Source: an uncultured Prevotellaceae bacterium
Lineage (GTDB): Bacteria > Bacteroidota > Bacteroidia > Bacteroidales > Bacteroidaceae
Assembly: GCA_937910905.1 (NCBI GenBank)
Contig: CALEPV010000093.1
Coordinates: 16,150-80,149 of the forward strand
Direction: 5' to 3'
Length of the DNA: 64,000 nucleotides
The notes beneath the pieces were generated by a model. That model worked only from the letters and a program-made list of their open reading frames with translations. It had not been told where the DNA came from and made no database searches. Positions 41,116 through 51,100 of this stretch are shown here, one piece after another; within the stretch, counting starts at the first letter, position 1; each line of letters starts with the position of its first letter. Both the position numbers and the translations under genes were made by a program.

Positions 41116-42075
41116 ATGGTTAACAATATAGACGTGCGGCAAGTAGCCGCTCACTGCCTGACAGAAGAGGCGGCAGCCATTCAGAGCCTGCTGCCACAGC
41201 TTGATGAGCAATTGGACAGGGCTGTGGAGCTGATGTACCACTGTACCGGCAAGGTCATAGTGACCGGCGTGGGCAAGAGCGGACACATCGGAGCCAAGAT
41301 AGCAGCTACGCTGGCCAGCACCGGCACACCAGCCTTCTTCATCAACCCGCTGGATATATACCACGGTGACCTCGGAGTCATCACCCCCCAGGATGTGATG
41401 CTGGCCCTGTCCAACAGCGGACAGACCGACGAGCTGTTGCGCTTCGTGCCGTACCTCAAGGAGCATCACATAGTGCTCATCGGCATGACCAGCAACCCGC
41501 AGTCGCTGCTGGCACGCTACTCCGATGTGCATCTCACCGTCAACGTGCGACAGGAAGCGTGCCCTCTGAACCTTGCTCCGACATCCAGCACCACAGCCCA
41601 GTTGGCGCTGGGCGATGCGCTGGCATGTGCCCTGATGGAGGTGCGGCACTTCCGCGCCCGCGACTTCGCGCAGTTCCACCCGGGCGGCTCGCTGGGCCGA
41701 CGCCTGCTGACCACGGCACGCGACGTGATGCGTACCGACAACCTGCCTGTGCTGGCACCCTCGACACCGCTGCCCGATGCCATAGTGAGCGTCAGCGAAA
41801 GCAAGCTGGGACTGGTGGTGGCTGTGGACAACGACAGCGTGGTGGGCATACTGACCGACGGCGATGTGCGCCGTGCCATGCAGCGGTTGCGCGAGGAATT
41901 CTTCAACGTACAGCTGAAGGATGTTATGACACTGCAGCCCAAGTGCGTGCGGCCCGACACCAAGCTGGCCGACATACAGCACCTGCTGCACCGCAACAAG
42001 ATACATGCCGTGCTGGTCACCGACGACCATCACCATCTGCTGGGCATCGTGGACAGCTTCCGCTGCGCCGTCTGA
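41116..42075 (+). CDS. kdsD: Arabinose-5-phosphate isomerase (SIS plus two CBS domains)
   Basis: 319 residues. The SIS sugar isomerase domain (about 1-195) has VTGVGKSGHIGAKIAATLASTGTPAFF, HGDLGVI, LSNSGQTDELL and FHPGGSLGRRLL. Two CBS motifs follow (about 205-319): DVMRTDNLPVLAPSTPLPDA with GLVVAVDNDSVVGILTDGDVRRAM, and DVMTLQPKCVRPDTKLAD with HAVLVTDDHHHLLGIVDS. It isomerises ribulose-5-P to arabinose-5-P, the KdsA substrate, so the two adjacent genes form one pathway segment. Confidence 0.96.
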   Translation: MVNNIDVRQVAAHCLTEEAAAIQSLLPQLDEQLDRAVELMYHCTGKVIVTGVGKSGHIGAKIAATLASTGTPAFFINPLDIYHGDLGVITPQDVMLALSNSGQTDELLRFVPYLKEHHIVLIGMTSNPQSLLARYSDVHLTVNVRQEACPLNLAPTSSTTAQLALGDALACALMEVRHFRARDFAQFHPGGSLGRRLLTTARDVMRTDNLPVLAPSTPLPDAIVSVSESKLGLVVAVDNDSVVGILTDGDVRRAMQRLREEFFNVQLKDVMTLQPKCVRPDTKLADIQHLLHRNKIHAVLVTDDHHHLLGIVDSFRCAV

Positions 42076-42116
42076 CCATAAATACAAACGCTTACTTACC
42101 TTCCACGCTAATAGGT

Positions 42117-45100
42117 ATGAAACACACTCTTCGCCTACTGATAGCATTCGCCATCGCAACCCTGACACTTGCCGTACAGCCTGCACGCGCAGAGCGAATG
42201 CACAACGACTACTTCTTCAAGTTCGTAACATCCACCGACGGGCTGGCCGCATCGCAGGTCAATGCTATATGCAAGGACCGGCAGGGCTACGTGTGGTTCG
42301 GCACATCCAACGGTCTGAGCCGCTTCGACGGCTACAGCATCGTGAACTTCTACTCCGACTACACCAGCAACTCGGCCCTGCCCGACGGCTACATCGAGAC
42401 CATACAGGAAGACCACGAGGGTCTGCTGTGGATAGGCACAGCCAGCGGATATGTGGTATTCGACCCGATACATGAAATCTTCGACCGCAGTGTGCAGCAG
42501 CGCCTGATGAAGATTTCGGGCAGCGACGTGCCGTCGCTCATCTACATCGACAATCGCAAGAATATGTGGATAGCCGTGGATGGCAAGGGTCTCTTCTTCT
42601 ATAAGACATCAATGGACTTGGTGTACGAGTTCTCGCAGACAGGCCTCAGTCCCGACATACCGCAGGCACGCATCACCGGCATCTGCAATTCGCAGGAGGG
42701 CGTGGCCGTGGCCTTCGAGAACGGCACAGTGTGCTGCATCAACAGCGAGTCGCGCACCGTGGAGTGGATTAACAACGTGCTGGCCAAGAAGAACATTGCC
42801 CGCGACAACTTCCGCATCTGTCTGAGCAACAACCGCGACATCTTCCTCTACAGCCCCAACACATCGTACATCTACGACGCACAGACGCTGACGTGGCACA
42901 CATCGCTTGCTGAACTGGCCGCGTCGTGGGGAAGCTCATGGCGCATGGGCGATGCCGTGATAACAGACGTCAAGGAAGATCTGAACCACTTCGTGTGGAT
43001 TACCACCGACCGCACTGGCATCCTGCTGCTGGACATCGAGAGCCGGCTGTTCCGCCGACACCTTCTGCATACGACCGATCAGCGTTCACTCCCCACCAAC
43101 AACATACAGTCGCTCTACATCGACGACTCCAACCTGCTGTGGGTAGGCACCAAGCGCTTTGGCGTGGCCTACTGGGGATTCAGCATCTACCGTTTCCTGC
43201 TGGAGCGTGTGGCCGACATCAACGGCATCACCGAGGACGTGCAGGACAACCTATGGCTGGCCACCAACAACCGCGGACTGATATGCCGCTCCACGCAGGA
43301 CACCACCTACACCGTGTTCGACCGTCGTCAGGGACTGTCCGACGACAACTTCTCGTGCGTACTGGCCGCCAAGGACGGCAGCATCTGGGCGGGCTCGAAC
43401 CGCTACGGCCTCAACTGCATGAGAGGCTCTTCGGTCACCACGCTGCGCCATGAGGCGGGCAAGGCCAACACGCTGGCCTCTGATGACGTGCTGGCACTGG
43501 CCGAGGACCGCAACGGCAACATCTGGATAGCCACCAACGGAGGCGGCCTGCAGTGCTACAACACACGCCGCGGCACCTTCGCCAACTTCACCACTGGCAA
43601 CAACCGTATGCCCAGCAACGTGGTGACATCGCTCTTCATCAAGGGCAACAATGTGGTGGCCGGCACATCCAATGGCCTAGCTGTCATCAACCTCTCGTCC
43701 AACAAGGTAGAGATATTCCAGGGCACGCGCTCAGGCAATAAGCAGTTTTCCAACCCGTATATCACGCAGGTGCTCATCGACAGCCGCGACCTAATATGGA
43801 TAGGTACGCGCGACGGGCTGAACCTGCTCGATACCAAGAACGACATCGTGCAAATCTTCGGGCACGCCGAGGGCATACCGAACAACATGATATGCGGTCT
43901 GGCTGAGGACGGCTACAAGCACATCTGGGTGACTACGGCAGGCGGTGTGTGCCGCCTTGTGCCGCAGGCTGCCCAGACGGGCGACCGCGAGTACAGCGCC
44001 TACGTGTACAACTACAGCGAAAGCGATGGTCTGCAGCGTGCGGAGTTCAACCCCGGCGCCATCTGCTCCACACGCCAGGGCTCGGTGTACATGGGCGGTG
44101 CCAACGGCCTGAACTGGATCAACATCGGTGAGACCGAGGCCAAGAACACTGAGACCAAGGTGATGTTTACCAGCCTGCTGTTCCACGACCAGCGCATCCC
44201 TGTGGGAGAGTCCATAATGGACCGCGTCATACTCACCAAGGACATCAACAGCCTTATCACCCTTTCCCTGCCGCCCAACATCAACAGCTTCGCCATAGCC
44301 ATGTCGGTGAGCAACTACTACCGCGGCGACCACCCGCAGTTCATCTACATGCTCGAAGGGCGCGACCCACAGTGGCATCCTGGCGACCCGCTGATGCACG
44401 GCGTGCAGTTCAACGATCTGCGGCCGGGCCACTACATACTACACGTCAAGGCCGTGACCGACGAGGGCACCATGAGCCAGCAAGAGCACACGCTGGAGAT
44501 TATCATCGAGCGTCCGTGGTGGATGCGCTGGTGGGCTATAGCACTCTACGTGCTGGCCGCCATTGCCGTGCTGGCCATGTTCCGTTGGTTCATCCCCTGG
44601 CTTCACAAGCTGTTTGTGCAGGGCAAGAAGGAGCGTGACCTGTTCCGCCAGCGCGCCGAGGCCCTCAACGGCGTGGTGGCTACGCTGATTGCGCCCATCG
44701 CCAAGGTTACCAACCAGGTGAACCAGCTCACCCCGCTACTCACCACACCCGAGCAGCACGACATAGCCGACAACATACTGCACATCGAGAAGCATCTGCT
44801 GGAGGAGTTGCGCGAGGTGCGCAACGATGACATCAGCGCCCTGCTGCCACCCGAGCTGCAGATGCGTCCTAAGACTAACGAGCAGGATGCCGCAGCCGAG
44901 GATGCCGAGGCAGAGCTGGCCGACGAACAGAACGAAGGCACAGAGGGAGTGGGTGCCGACGACAATGGCTACAGCTACGGACTGGCCGCGCGCTCACGCA
45001 AGGCCCTGCGCATAGTGTACCTCGTGGATGGCGACCAGGACATTGCCGACTATATAGCCGACAGCCTCAAAAACGCATTCAACTTCAAGATATTCAACTC

Positions 45101-45764
45101 GGCAGAGCTGGCTTGGGATGCCATCGGCGAGCAGCGTCCCGACCTCGTGCTGGCCTGCGAGCAGCTACCCGGCATGAGCGGCTCCGACCTGTGCATACGC
45201 CTGAAGCAGGAGCGCAGCTACGCACGCATACCATTCGTGCTGATGCTTGAGACGCCGATGTCTGTTGCCGAGATAGAGAAGAACGACATCACCGTGGCGG
45301 CCGACGACTACGTGCTCCACTTCTACGACCTCATCAGCCTGCGCACCCGATGCTCCAAGCTGATGGGCGAAAGCGTGGACGGCATGCAGAAGCCCATGGA
45401 GGACGCCATGGGCACTGCTGATGCCATGACCGAGAGCGTGGGCGAGCTCATCAAGCGTCACGTCAAGGAGTACGTGGTGCAAAACATCAGCGCACCGAAG
45501 CTGCCGCTCGACGACCTGTGCAGCGCCATCAATGTGCCGCTGCCGCAGCTGTTCCGCAAGCTGAGCGAGCTCACAGGGCGCACACCTACGGAGTACATTC
45601 GCGACATACGCCTGAGCGAGGCGGCCAACCTGCTGCGCTCGGGCAACTTGAAGCCTATCGATGTAGCCACGGAGGTGGGTTTCCCGAACCTGGCAACGTT
45701 CAACCGCTTCTTCAAGGAGAAGTACAACATCTCGCCTCTCGAATACTGCGAGAGGCAACCTTGA
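42117..45764 (+). CDS. Hybrid two-component-like transcription regulator lacking the kinase core, with pseudo-receiver and AraC domain
   Basis: 1215 residues from the ATG at 42117, which begins a signal peptide (LLIAFAIATLTLAVQPARA). The periplasmic part has Reg_prop beta-propeller blades (e.g. GYVWFGTSNGLSRFDGYS, GLLWIGTASG, GNIWIATNGGGLQCYN, DLIWIGTRDGLNLLD) and a Y_Y_Y-type domain (about 735-800), then a transmembrane helix (803-825). A DHp remnant (LIAPIAKVTNQVNQLTPLL) lacks the His, and no HATPase follows; a low-complexity acidic linker leads to a receiver fold (about 964-1090) in which the phospho-Asp is Cys (C1014) and the conserved Lys is His (H1068). An intact AraC/XylS HTH ends the chain (1112-1215). 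The product is probably a membrane-spanning one-component regulator. Confidence 0.9.
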   Translation: MKHTLRLLIAFAIATLTLAVQPARAERMHNDYFFKFVTSTDGLAASQVNAICKDRQGYVWFGTSNGLSRFDGYSIVNFYSDYTSNSALPDGYIETIQEDHEGLLWIGTASGYVVFDPIHEIFDRSVQQRLMKISGSDVPSLIYIDNRKNMWIAVDGKGLFFYKTSMDLVYEFSQTGLSPDIPQARITGICNSQEGVAVAFENGTVCCINSESRTVEWINNVLAKKNIARDNFRICLSNNRDIFLYSPNTSYIYDAQTLTWHTSLAELAASWGSSWRMGDAVITDVKEDLNHFVWITTDRTGILLLDIESRLFRRHLLHTTDQRSLPTNNIQSLYIDDSNLLWVGTKRFGVAYWGFSIYRFLLERVADINGITEDVQDNLWLATNNRGLICRSTQDTTYTVFDRRQGLSDDNFSCVLAAKDGSIWAGSNRYGLNCMRGSSVTTLRHEAGKANTLASDDVLALAEDRNGNIWIATNGGGLQCYNTRRGTFANFTTGNNRMPSNVVTSLFIKGNNVVAGTSNGLAVINLSSNKVEIFQGTRSGNKQFSNPYITQVLIDSRDLIWIGTRDGLNLLDTKNDIVQIFGHAEGIPNNMICGLAEDGYKHIWVTTAGGVCRLVPQAAQTGDREYSAYVYNYSESDGLQRAEFNPGAICSTRQGSVYMGGANGLNWINIGETEAKNTETKVMFTSLLFHDQRIPVGESIMDRVILTKDINSLITLSLPPNINSFAIAMSVSNYYRGDHPQFIYMLEGRDPQWHPGDPLMHGVQFNDLRPGHYILHVKAVTDEGTMSQQEHTLEIIIERPWWMRWWAIALYVLAAIAVLAMFRWFIPWLHKLFVQGKKERDLFRQRAEALNGVVATLIAPIAKVTNQVNQLTPLLTTPEQHDIADNILHIEKHLLEELREVRNDDISALLPPELQMRPKTNEQDAAAEDAEAELADEQNEGTEGVGADDNGYSYGLAARSRKALRIVYLVDGDQDIADYIADSLKNAFNFKIFNSAELAWDAIGEQRPDLVLACEQLPGMSGSDLCIRLKQERSYARIPFVLMLETPMSVAEIEKNDITVAADDYVLHFYDLISLRTRCSKLMGESVDGMQKPMEDAMGTADAMTESVGELIKRHVKEYVVQNISAPKLPLDDLCSAINVPLPQLFRKLSELTGRTPTEYIRDIRLSEAANLLRSGNLKPIDVATEVGFPNLATFNRFFKEKYNISPLEYCERQP

Positions 45765-45765
45765 A

Positions 45766-45801
45766 ACTTGAACCTTGAAACCTGAAACTTGAAACTTGAA
45801 C
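45766..45801 (+). repeat. GAAACTTGAA-type simple repeat at a gene junction
   Basis: Four to five imperfect units of CTTGAAAC/CTTGAACC directly after the regulator's stop. The start codon of the next gene (TTG at 45789) falls inside it. Confidence 0.75.
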
Positions 45802-47021
45802 CTTTTATCATAGCCTTCTGTGTCTGCACCGGCGTGCAGGCACAGACCTCTGATTTGCTGTTCCGTCACAAGCTGGACAGCCTGGGGGTAGGCATGACCC
45901 ACGGCAATCAGTTGGAGTTCATGCACACGGGGCAGCAGAAGTTCGACGCCATGTTCCGTGACATTGATGCCGCACAGAGCTACGTCTACCTCGAGTACTT
46001 CAACTTCCGCAACGACAGCATCGGCCTGGCACTCTTCGACCTACTGGGGCGCAAGGCCCGCGAAGGCGTGGAGGTCAAGGCGATGTTCGACAGCTTCGGC
46101 AACGAGAGCAACGACCAGCCCCTCCGCTCCAGCCATCTGGAAGCCATACGCCAGACAGGTGTCGATGTCCGTGTGTTCGACCCTCTGCGCTTCCCCTGGA
46201 TCAACCACGCCTACCACCGCGACCACCGCAAGATTGTGGTCATCGATGGCAGCATATGCTACACAGGCGGCATGAACGTGGCCGACTACTACATACACGG
46301 GCGGCCCGAGTACGGTGCTTGGCGCGATATGCACATGCGTCTCACCGGCGAAGCCGTGGCCGAGTACGAAAGGATATTCCGCGAGATGTGGAGCGACACC
46401 TATGGCCCTGACGTACAGTTTGGCAATGCACAAAGTGCGATTGATACAGGAACAAGCCGCACCGATGATGAGGTAGCCATAGCCGTGGTCAACCGCATAC
46501 CCCGCCGCCAGCCCAAGCTGATGCGTAAGGTCTATGTGGCCGCCATCGATGTTGCACAGCAGCATATACAGATTGTAAACCCCTACCCCACCAACGTCAA
46601 GAGCATACGCCGCGCATTGCGACGTGCGCTGAAGCGCGGAGTGAGAGTGGAGATTATGGTGTCGGCCAAGAGTGATGTGCCCATAACGCCCGATGTAGTA
46701 GCGCTGGAGATGCGCAAGCTCGCCAAGCGCGGTGCCGAGGTGTACTACAACCACGAGGGTTTTCACCACTCCAAGATAATGATGGTCGACAGCGCGTTCT
46801 GCACCGTAGGCTCCAGCAACCTCGATGCACGCAGTATGCTCTTCGACTACGAGGTGAACAGCTTCATTCTTGACCCCGCACCCACCGCCCAGCTGCAGCA
46901 CATTTTTGAGCAGGACAAGCAGCGGTGCACCACCTTCCATGCCGATGACTACCGCCGCACATTCAACTTCGGCCACCGCCTCACCGGCCACATCTTCTCC
47001 CTGTTCCGCGGCTTCATGTAG
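45789..47021 (+). CDS. Phospholipase D-family exported protein (cardiolipin synthase-like)
   Basis: 410 residues from a TTG at 45789; an in-frame stop lies at 45783 and there is no near ATG, so the TTG (or another non-ATG codon) must serve. The N-terminus FIIAFCVCTGVQAQ looks like a short signal peptide. The two HKD motifs are HRDHRKIVVIDGSICYTGGMN (first, HxK plus D) and HHSKIMMVDSAFCTVGSSN (second), so both phospholipase D halves are intact. The family includes cardiolipin synthases and other phosphatidyl transferases; the normal membrane anchor of Cls is absent. It is likely co-transcribed with the regulator. Confidence 0.86.
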   Translation: MKLEPFIIAFCVCTGVQAQTSDLLFRHKLDSLGVGMTHGNQLEFMHTGQQKFDAMFRDIDAAQSYVYLEYFNFRNDSIGLALFDLLGRKAREGVEVKAMFDSFGNESNDQPLRSSHLEAIRQTGVDVRVFDPLRFPWINHAYHRDHRKIVVIDGSICYTGGMNVADYYIHGRPEYGAWRDMHMRLTGEAVAEYERIFREMWSDTYGPDVQFGNAQSAIDTGTSRTDDEVAIAVVNRIPRRQPKLMRKVYVAAIDVAQQHIQIVNPYPTNVKSIRRALRRALKRGVRVEIMVSAKSDVPITPDVVALEMRKLAKRGAEVYYNHEGFHHSKIMMVDSAFCTVGSSNLDARSMLFDYEVNSFILDPAPTAQLQHIFEQDKQRCTTFHADDYRRTFNFGHRLTGHIFSLFRGFM

Positions 47022-47077
47022 TCAAGACCGTCCTCTCTGGAACAGTCCTCTCTGGGAACGCAGGCAGCTCGCCCCGC

Positions 47078-47572
47078 CTAAGCGTCAGCGAACACGCGTC
47101 CGTCCTCCAGCACCACCTGCAGCTTGGCGTACTCGCTGTGAAAATCATTCCGCAGGCGATCCATGTAGCGTCGTGCTTCCCACAGGCACATGGGCAGGTC
47201 GTGCAGCAGATAGTTGCCGCAGGTCTCAGGCGTGGTGGCAGGCACCTCGGTCTGTGTCAGCATCCACTCCAGGCACTGCAGGGTCAGCTGGCGCATGTCG
47301 AGTACCGAGTAGTCCCCCGTCATCACAATGTACATACCCGTCAGGCACCCCATGGGACCAACGTACACCACATCGTCCTTAGCCCGCGAGTTGCGGAACC
47401 AAGTTGCCATCAGGTGCTCCATGCTGTGCATCGCTGCCGGAGCCACAGCGGGCTCCTTATTTGGCTCGGTGATGCGCAGGTCAAACGTAGTGAAGCCCTT
47501 GTCATGTCTGGACACATATATTCCTGGCTTAAGCCGTGTGTGGTCAATCGTAAAACTTTGTATTACTTCCAT
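47078..47572 (-). CDS. luxS: S-ribosylhomocysteine lyase
   Basis: 164 residues. LuxS cleaves S-ribosylhomocysteine to homocysteine and DPD, the autoinducer-2 precursor. The metal site HSMEH (H49, E52, H53) and third ligand C118 (ETCGNYLLH) are present, as is the catalytic Cys C76 (GPMGCLTGMY). SRHDKGFTTFDLRITEPN is the substrate-binding start. The methyl cycle partner genes are not in the window. The palindromic element copy 3 begins about nine bases upstream of its ATG, so its promoter must lie within or beyond that element. Confidence 0.95.
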   Translation of the reverse strand: MEVIQSFTIDHTRLKPGIYVSRHDKGFTTFDLRITEPNKEPAVAPAAMHSMEHLMATWFRNSRAKDDVVYVGPMGCLTGMYIVMTGDYSVLDMRQLTLQCLEWMLTQTEVPATTPETCGNYLLHDLPMCLWEARRYMDRLRNDFHSEYAKLQVVLEDGRVFADA

Positions 47573-47580
47573 AGAGTTGG

Positions 47581-47785
47581 GTTAAACCCAAATCGGTCAT
47601 TAGGATTTATGTCAGATTGGTATTTGTTTCGAGCAGATTGGCTGCATCACTGGCGAAGGCGTAGCGGGCTACGTCAAGACAGGGATGTGGACAAGATGCC
47701 GAAAGAAATGCTGATATGGCATGAATAGACTTATAATAGGCGATATTATAACGAATAGTTGGTCTAATGACCGATTTGGGTTAAA
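47581..47785 (+). repeat. Palindromic intergenic element, copy 3 (third arm type)
   Basis: Perfect 19-base arms AACCCAAATCGGTCATTAG (47585-47603) and CTAATGACCGATTTGGGTT (47764-47782) enclose the shared core CGTAGCGGGCTACG (47660-47673) and a conserved right part (AAGATGCCGAAAGAAATGCT). It abuts the luxS start. Both arm sequences differ from those of the other three copies. Confidence 0.85.
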
Positions 47786-47830
47786 GTTGGTTTTCTCCTG
47801 CCTGAGAGCGCAGGCGGCAGTAAACACAAC

Positions 47831-47859
47831 TGCGCGGAGCCGCTATATTGCTCCGCGCA
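47831..47859 (-). terminator. Hairpin after the small ORF
   Basis: TGCGCGGAGC pairs with GCTCCGCGCA around CGCTATATT. Reading the minus strand it lies 27 bases beyond the stop of the small ORF and ends the surface-protein transcript. Just beyond is a truncated REP-like GAGCGCAGGCGG (47807-47818). Confidence 0.65.
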
Positions 47860-47885
47860 TTCGTTTATCTACATAGGACTAACGC

Positions 47886-48056
47886 CTATTCCCAAAGGAA
47901 CTCACCTGATTTAACAGAGAACTCACCATCGTATTCCTCATCTGAGGGCTCTATGGTCTGACTATCAGAGCCGGTGCTGAATGTACTTGCGGCAAGCATT
48001 GCCGTTGGCTCCACCATGCTGATGGTCAGAGCCGGTGTCATATATAGCTTCTTCAT
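47886..48056 (-). CDS. Small protein of unknown function (56 residues), MKK-LY-P/LAAS type
   Basis: An ATG at 48056 opens MKKLYMTPALTI, then EPTAMLAASTFS, an acidic stretch (EPSDEEYDGEFS) and ends SGEFLWE before TAG at 47886. I recall many short Bacteroidales proteins with the same plan (basic MKK start, Tyr-x-x-Pro, hydrophobic strand, Leu-Ala-Ala-Ser, acidic tail ending in Trp), annotated only as hypothetical. The Leu-Ala-Ala-Ser could be a processing site, but this is a guess. It is the last gene after four large surface-protein genes on the strand, 90 bases below the giant gene. Too short for most gene callers. Confidence 0.6.
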   Translation of the reverse strand: MKKLYMTPALTISMVEPTAMLAASTFSTGSDSQTIEPSDEEYDGEFSVKSGEFLWE

Positions 48057-48087
48057 ATTGTCTGAATTAACTTATTTAACCATAACT

Positions 48088-48138
48088 TTGAGCTACGCTC
48101 GAGCTCGTTCACATTCGGACGAGCCCGAGCAAGCTCAA
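48088..48138 (-). terminator. Long imperfect hairpin after the giant gene
   Basis: TTGAGCT and AGCTCAA close a stem that continues with GCTCGAGCTCGT pairing ACGAGCCCGAGC. It could limit read-through into the small ORF or stabilise the 3' end. Confidence 0.5.
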
Positions 48139-48146
48139 CTTGTCGC

Positions 48147-51100
48147 TCACTTAACCACAACCTTCTTGCCATTCACGATGAACACACCCTTCTGGGTAGC
48201 CCCAGCGCGACGACCGCTAAGGTCGAACATACCCTCAATCTCCTCAGCAGCAACTACTGTCTTCACACCAGTTGTTGTGTCCTCGAATACGAGAGCCTTG
48301 ACTGTTGCACCTTCAGGCAGCTCGAAGTAAGCACGGAAGCCATTCATCGAAGCCTTATTCGAACCCTTGGCTATCTTGGCATCCTTGGTTACGCCATACT
48401 TGCCCTCCATGTTTGGAGCTGCTATAGGAGCGTAAGTCGCCTGGAAGGTTGCGCCGTTTGCCACATTACCTGCAACAGTGGCAGTAAGAGCTACATTCTC
48501 AAACTCAACAGATGTCAGAGCATCAGCTACGTAAATCACATATGGCTTACCTGCCTCCATGTCCTCAACAGCGCTGAAGCTCAACGAGCCATCTGCATAG
48601 CCAGTGAACTCATATGCCTTTGCTGTTAATGCAATATCTGTAGCCTTTACATTGAATGGCAAGCTCACAGTGTTCCAGCCAGCATTGAATGCACGGTTCA
48701 GAGTTACAGTTGCGTACGCACCTTCCTCAAGGTTGTCGTTAGCGTCGGTATCATTCAGGGTCAGGGTCTGAGCAACTGGCTTGTAGCCATTGATGGTGTT
48801 CATCTGAACATTGCAGCCCTCAAACATCAGCTGATACCTTCCTGCGGGAATGTTATCAACAAATAGTATGGTGTAGTCCGTCGTATTGTCCCGTACCTCA
48901 TCGTCAAAGTTCTTGGCAAGTGTCCACTTTGTTGCATCCGCTGCCTTGTAGTAAACACGGAGCTCTGAAGTTGAATTCAGCCCCATAGCCTCAATAGCCA
49001 GCACACCGTTCTCTGTCGACACCTCAACCACAGGAGTTGTTATCTCAGCATCGTTGTTAGTATTTCCAGAAGTGAAACTGCCCAGAGCATAACCATTGGT
49101 AAATGTCCAGCCACTGTTCTTCCATCCAAGAGGACGAGCGTTATCGTTGAAGTCTGCATAGAATGCATCTGTGTCAACCACATAGCCAGCAACTGGCAGA
49201 GTGAATGTCAGCTCGGTTGCTGCATCTACATTATACTTGAACTCAACGTTGCCACTCTTATAGCCCTTGCCCTGAGTAGGATCAAGGCTAATAGTGATAG
49301 AACGAGTGTTCTCACCTGCTGTAGCTGCTATCTTGTCGCCCGTTGCCACACCTGTCACGGTGAAGCCAGCTGGTACATTCACTGTCAGCGTCATCTCTGC
49401 AGAACCTTCATTTGTGATGGTGAAGGTCTTGGCGCTCCCGACACTTGTCATACCGTAAGACTGAGCTGTGCCACTTGCAACAACTGAGCTGCTGACATCT
49501 GAGAGTACGAACCTCGGAGTTGAAGCTGTCACGGTCACTGTCTGAGCTGTAGCGTACTGAGTATTGCCCAAGTTCTCAACAGCCACAAAAGTGAACTCAC
49601 CACCAGTCAGAGCTGACGTTGTGAATGAGAAAGTCAGAGTGGTCTCAGCATCTACTGCCAGAGACTCTGCTGCCTTAACAGTCTGATAAACTGTCTCTGC
49701 ACCATCGGTGATGCTTGCGCTCACCTGCTCGGCTGTCAGAGCTGTAGTACCCGTGTTCTTTACCCTCACAGAGAAGGCTGCTGCGAACTTATTGTCGGCA
49801 TCGGCAGTAACTGCAGCATCGCTACTCAGTGTGTACTCCTCAATAGCCAGTGTACGCGTATGAGCCACAACTACATCTGTCGATGCGGATGTGTAAGCTA
49901 CGGTACCATCGCTATAGTAAACCTTGACAACTGCACTATAGGTGCCTTCCTCTGCAGGTACATTGCCTGTCATTGTGTATGTCTTGGATGTCTGCAATGC
50001 AGCATCGGCAGCATCTGAGGCAATCTCTGTCTCACCAAAGAACAGTCTTGCATATACACCAGCCTCTGCTGCCACAAGACTTGTGAGAGTTACGCTGGCG
50101 GTAATGCTACTCCCTGGTACCGTGACTGCAGTAGGAATGCTTGTTGATGTCACATACAAGTCGCGTCCTACAGATGCCTTCGTCCAACCGAGGAAGTTGT
50201 CAACCTTCACGCGGGCACCGGAAATCTTCACGTAGTAGTCGCCAGCTGCAAGACCACTGATAGTAACATCCTGATAACTGGTGGTCAGCGTCAGACTGCT
50301 CAAATCAACGGGAGTCCAAGTCACACGATCCTGAGACGTGTAGACGTTGAAGGTAGGAGCAGAAGAGCTGCTGGTCCTTGCTGCCTCGAAGGTCAAGGCA
50401 TCCGTCGTCCCCGAAACCGTCAGCAGCTCAGTGATGAGATCTTCGGCTGTACTGCTGTCTTCCTGCATAGCCTGCTCACCGCTAACCTTCCAGTGTCCGC
50501 CAAAGTACCAGCCTGCGGGCTTAGCACCACTCGTAAATTGCTCGTCGAGCGCATTCGGGTTCAGAACGTTGGCCGTGTAGTTGATAACGAAGTCACCAAG
50601 GCTCGTCTCAACTGTCACCGCACCTTCCTTGTATTCGTAAGGAGCAGCCACAGGCATAGTGATGGTCAGCGTGGCCGACTCACCGCTACCCAGCGAAGTA
50701 GCACTGACGGCAGCCGTAGCCACACCCGTAGTGGTAACAGGCGAGGTGATGGTCAGCGTGCCTTGTCCAATATTCTTAATGGTGTAGGTAGCAGTAGCCT
50801 CAGCCTTGATAGAACCAAAGGCCTTGGTCACACCACTCTCGACAGCCGTCGTGCTCTCCTTCACTTGAATCATAGAAGCCGTGTTGTTGAGCGTGCCGCC
50901 ATAGATGTTGTCGAGGTAGATGTAGTAGTAGCCCTTGAACTCAACGATGGCAGTTACGGCATCGCTGTTTCCGAGGTCAATCTCATGGGTACTGTATGTA
51001 GACGAACTGATGGCAGAAGCATAATCCACATAGTCACTCCAGCTGATGCCGCCATTGACACTGTAGCGAACCTTCAGCGAAGGAGAACCGTAAGACGGCT

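Noticed and set aside
46041..46991. 316-codon minus-strand open frame opposite the PLD gene
   Set aside because: Both HKD motifs lie on the plus strand; the antisense frame is a shadow.
47581..47785. Element copy 3 as a proven invertible promoter
   Set aside because: The arms fit, but no TAnnTTTG box was found inside on either strand; kept only as a possibility.
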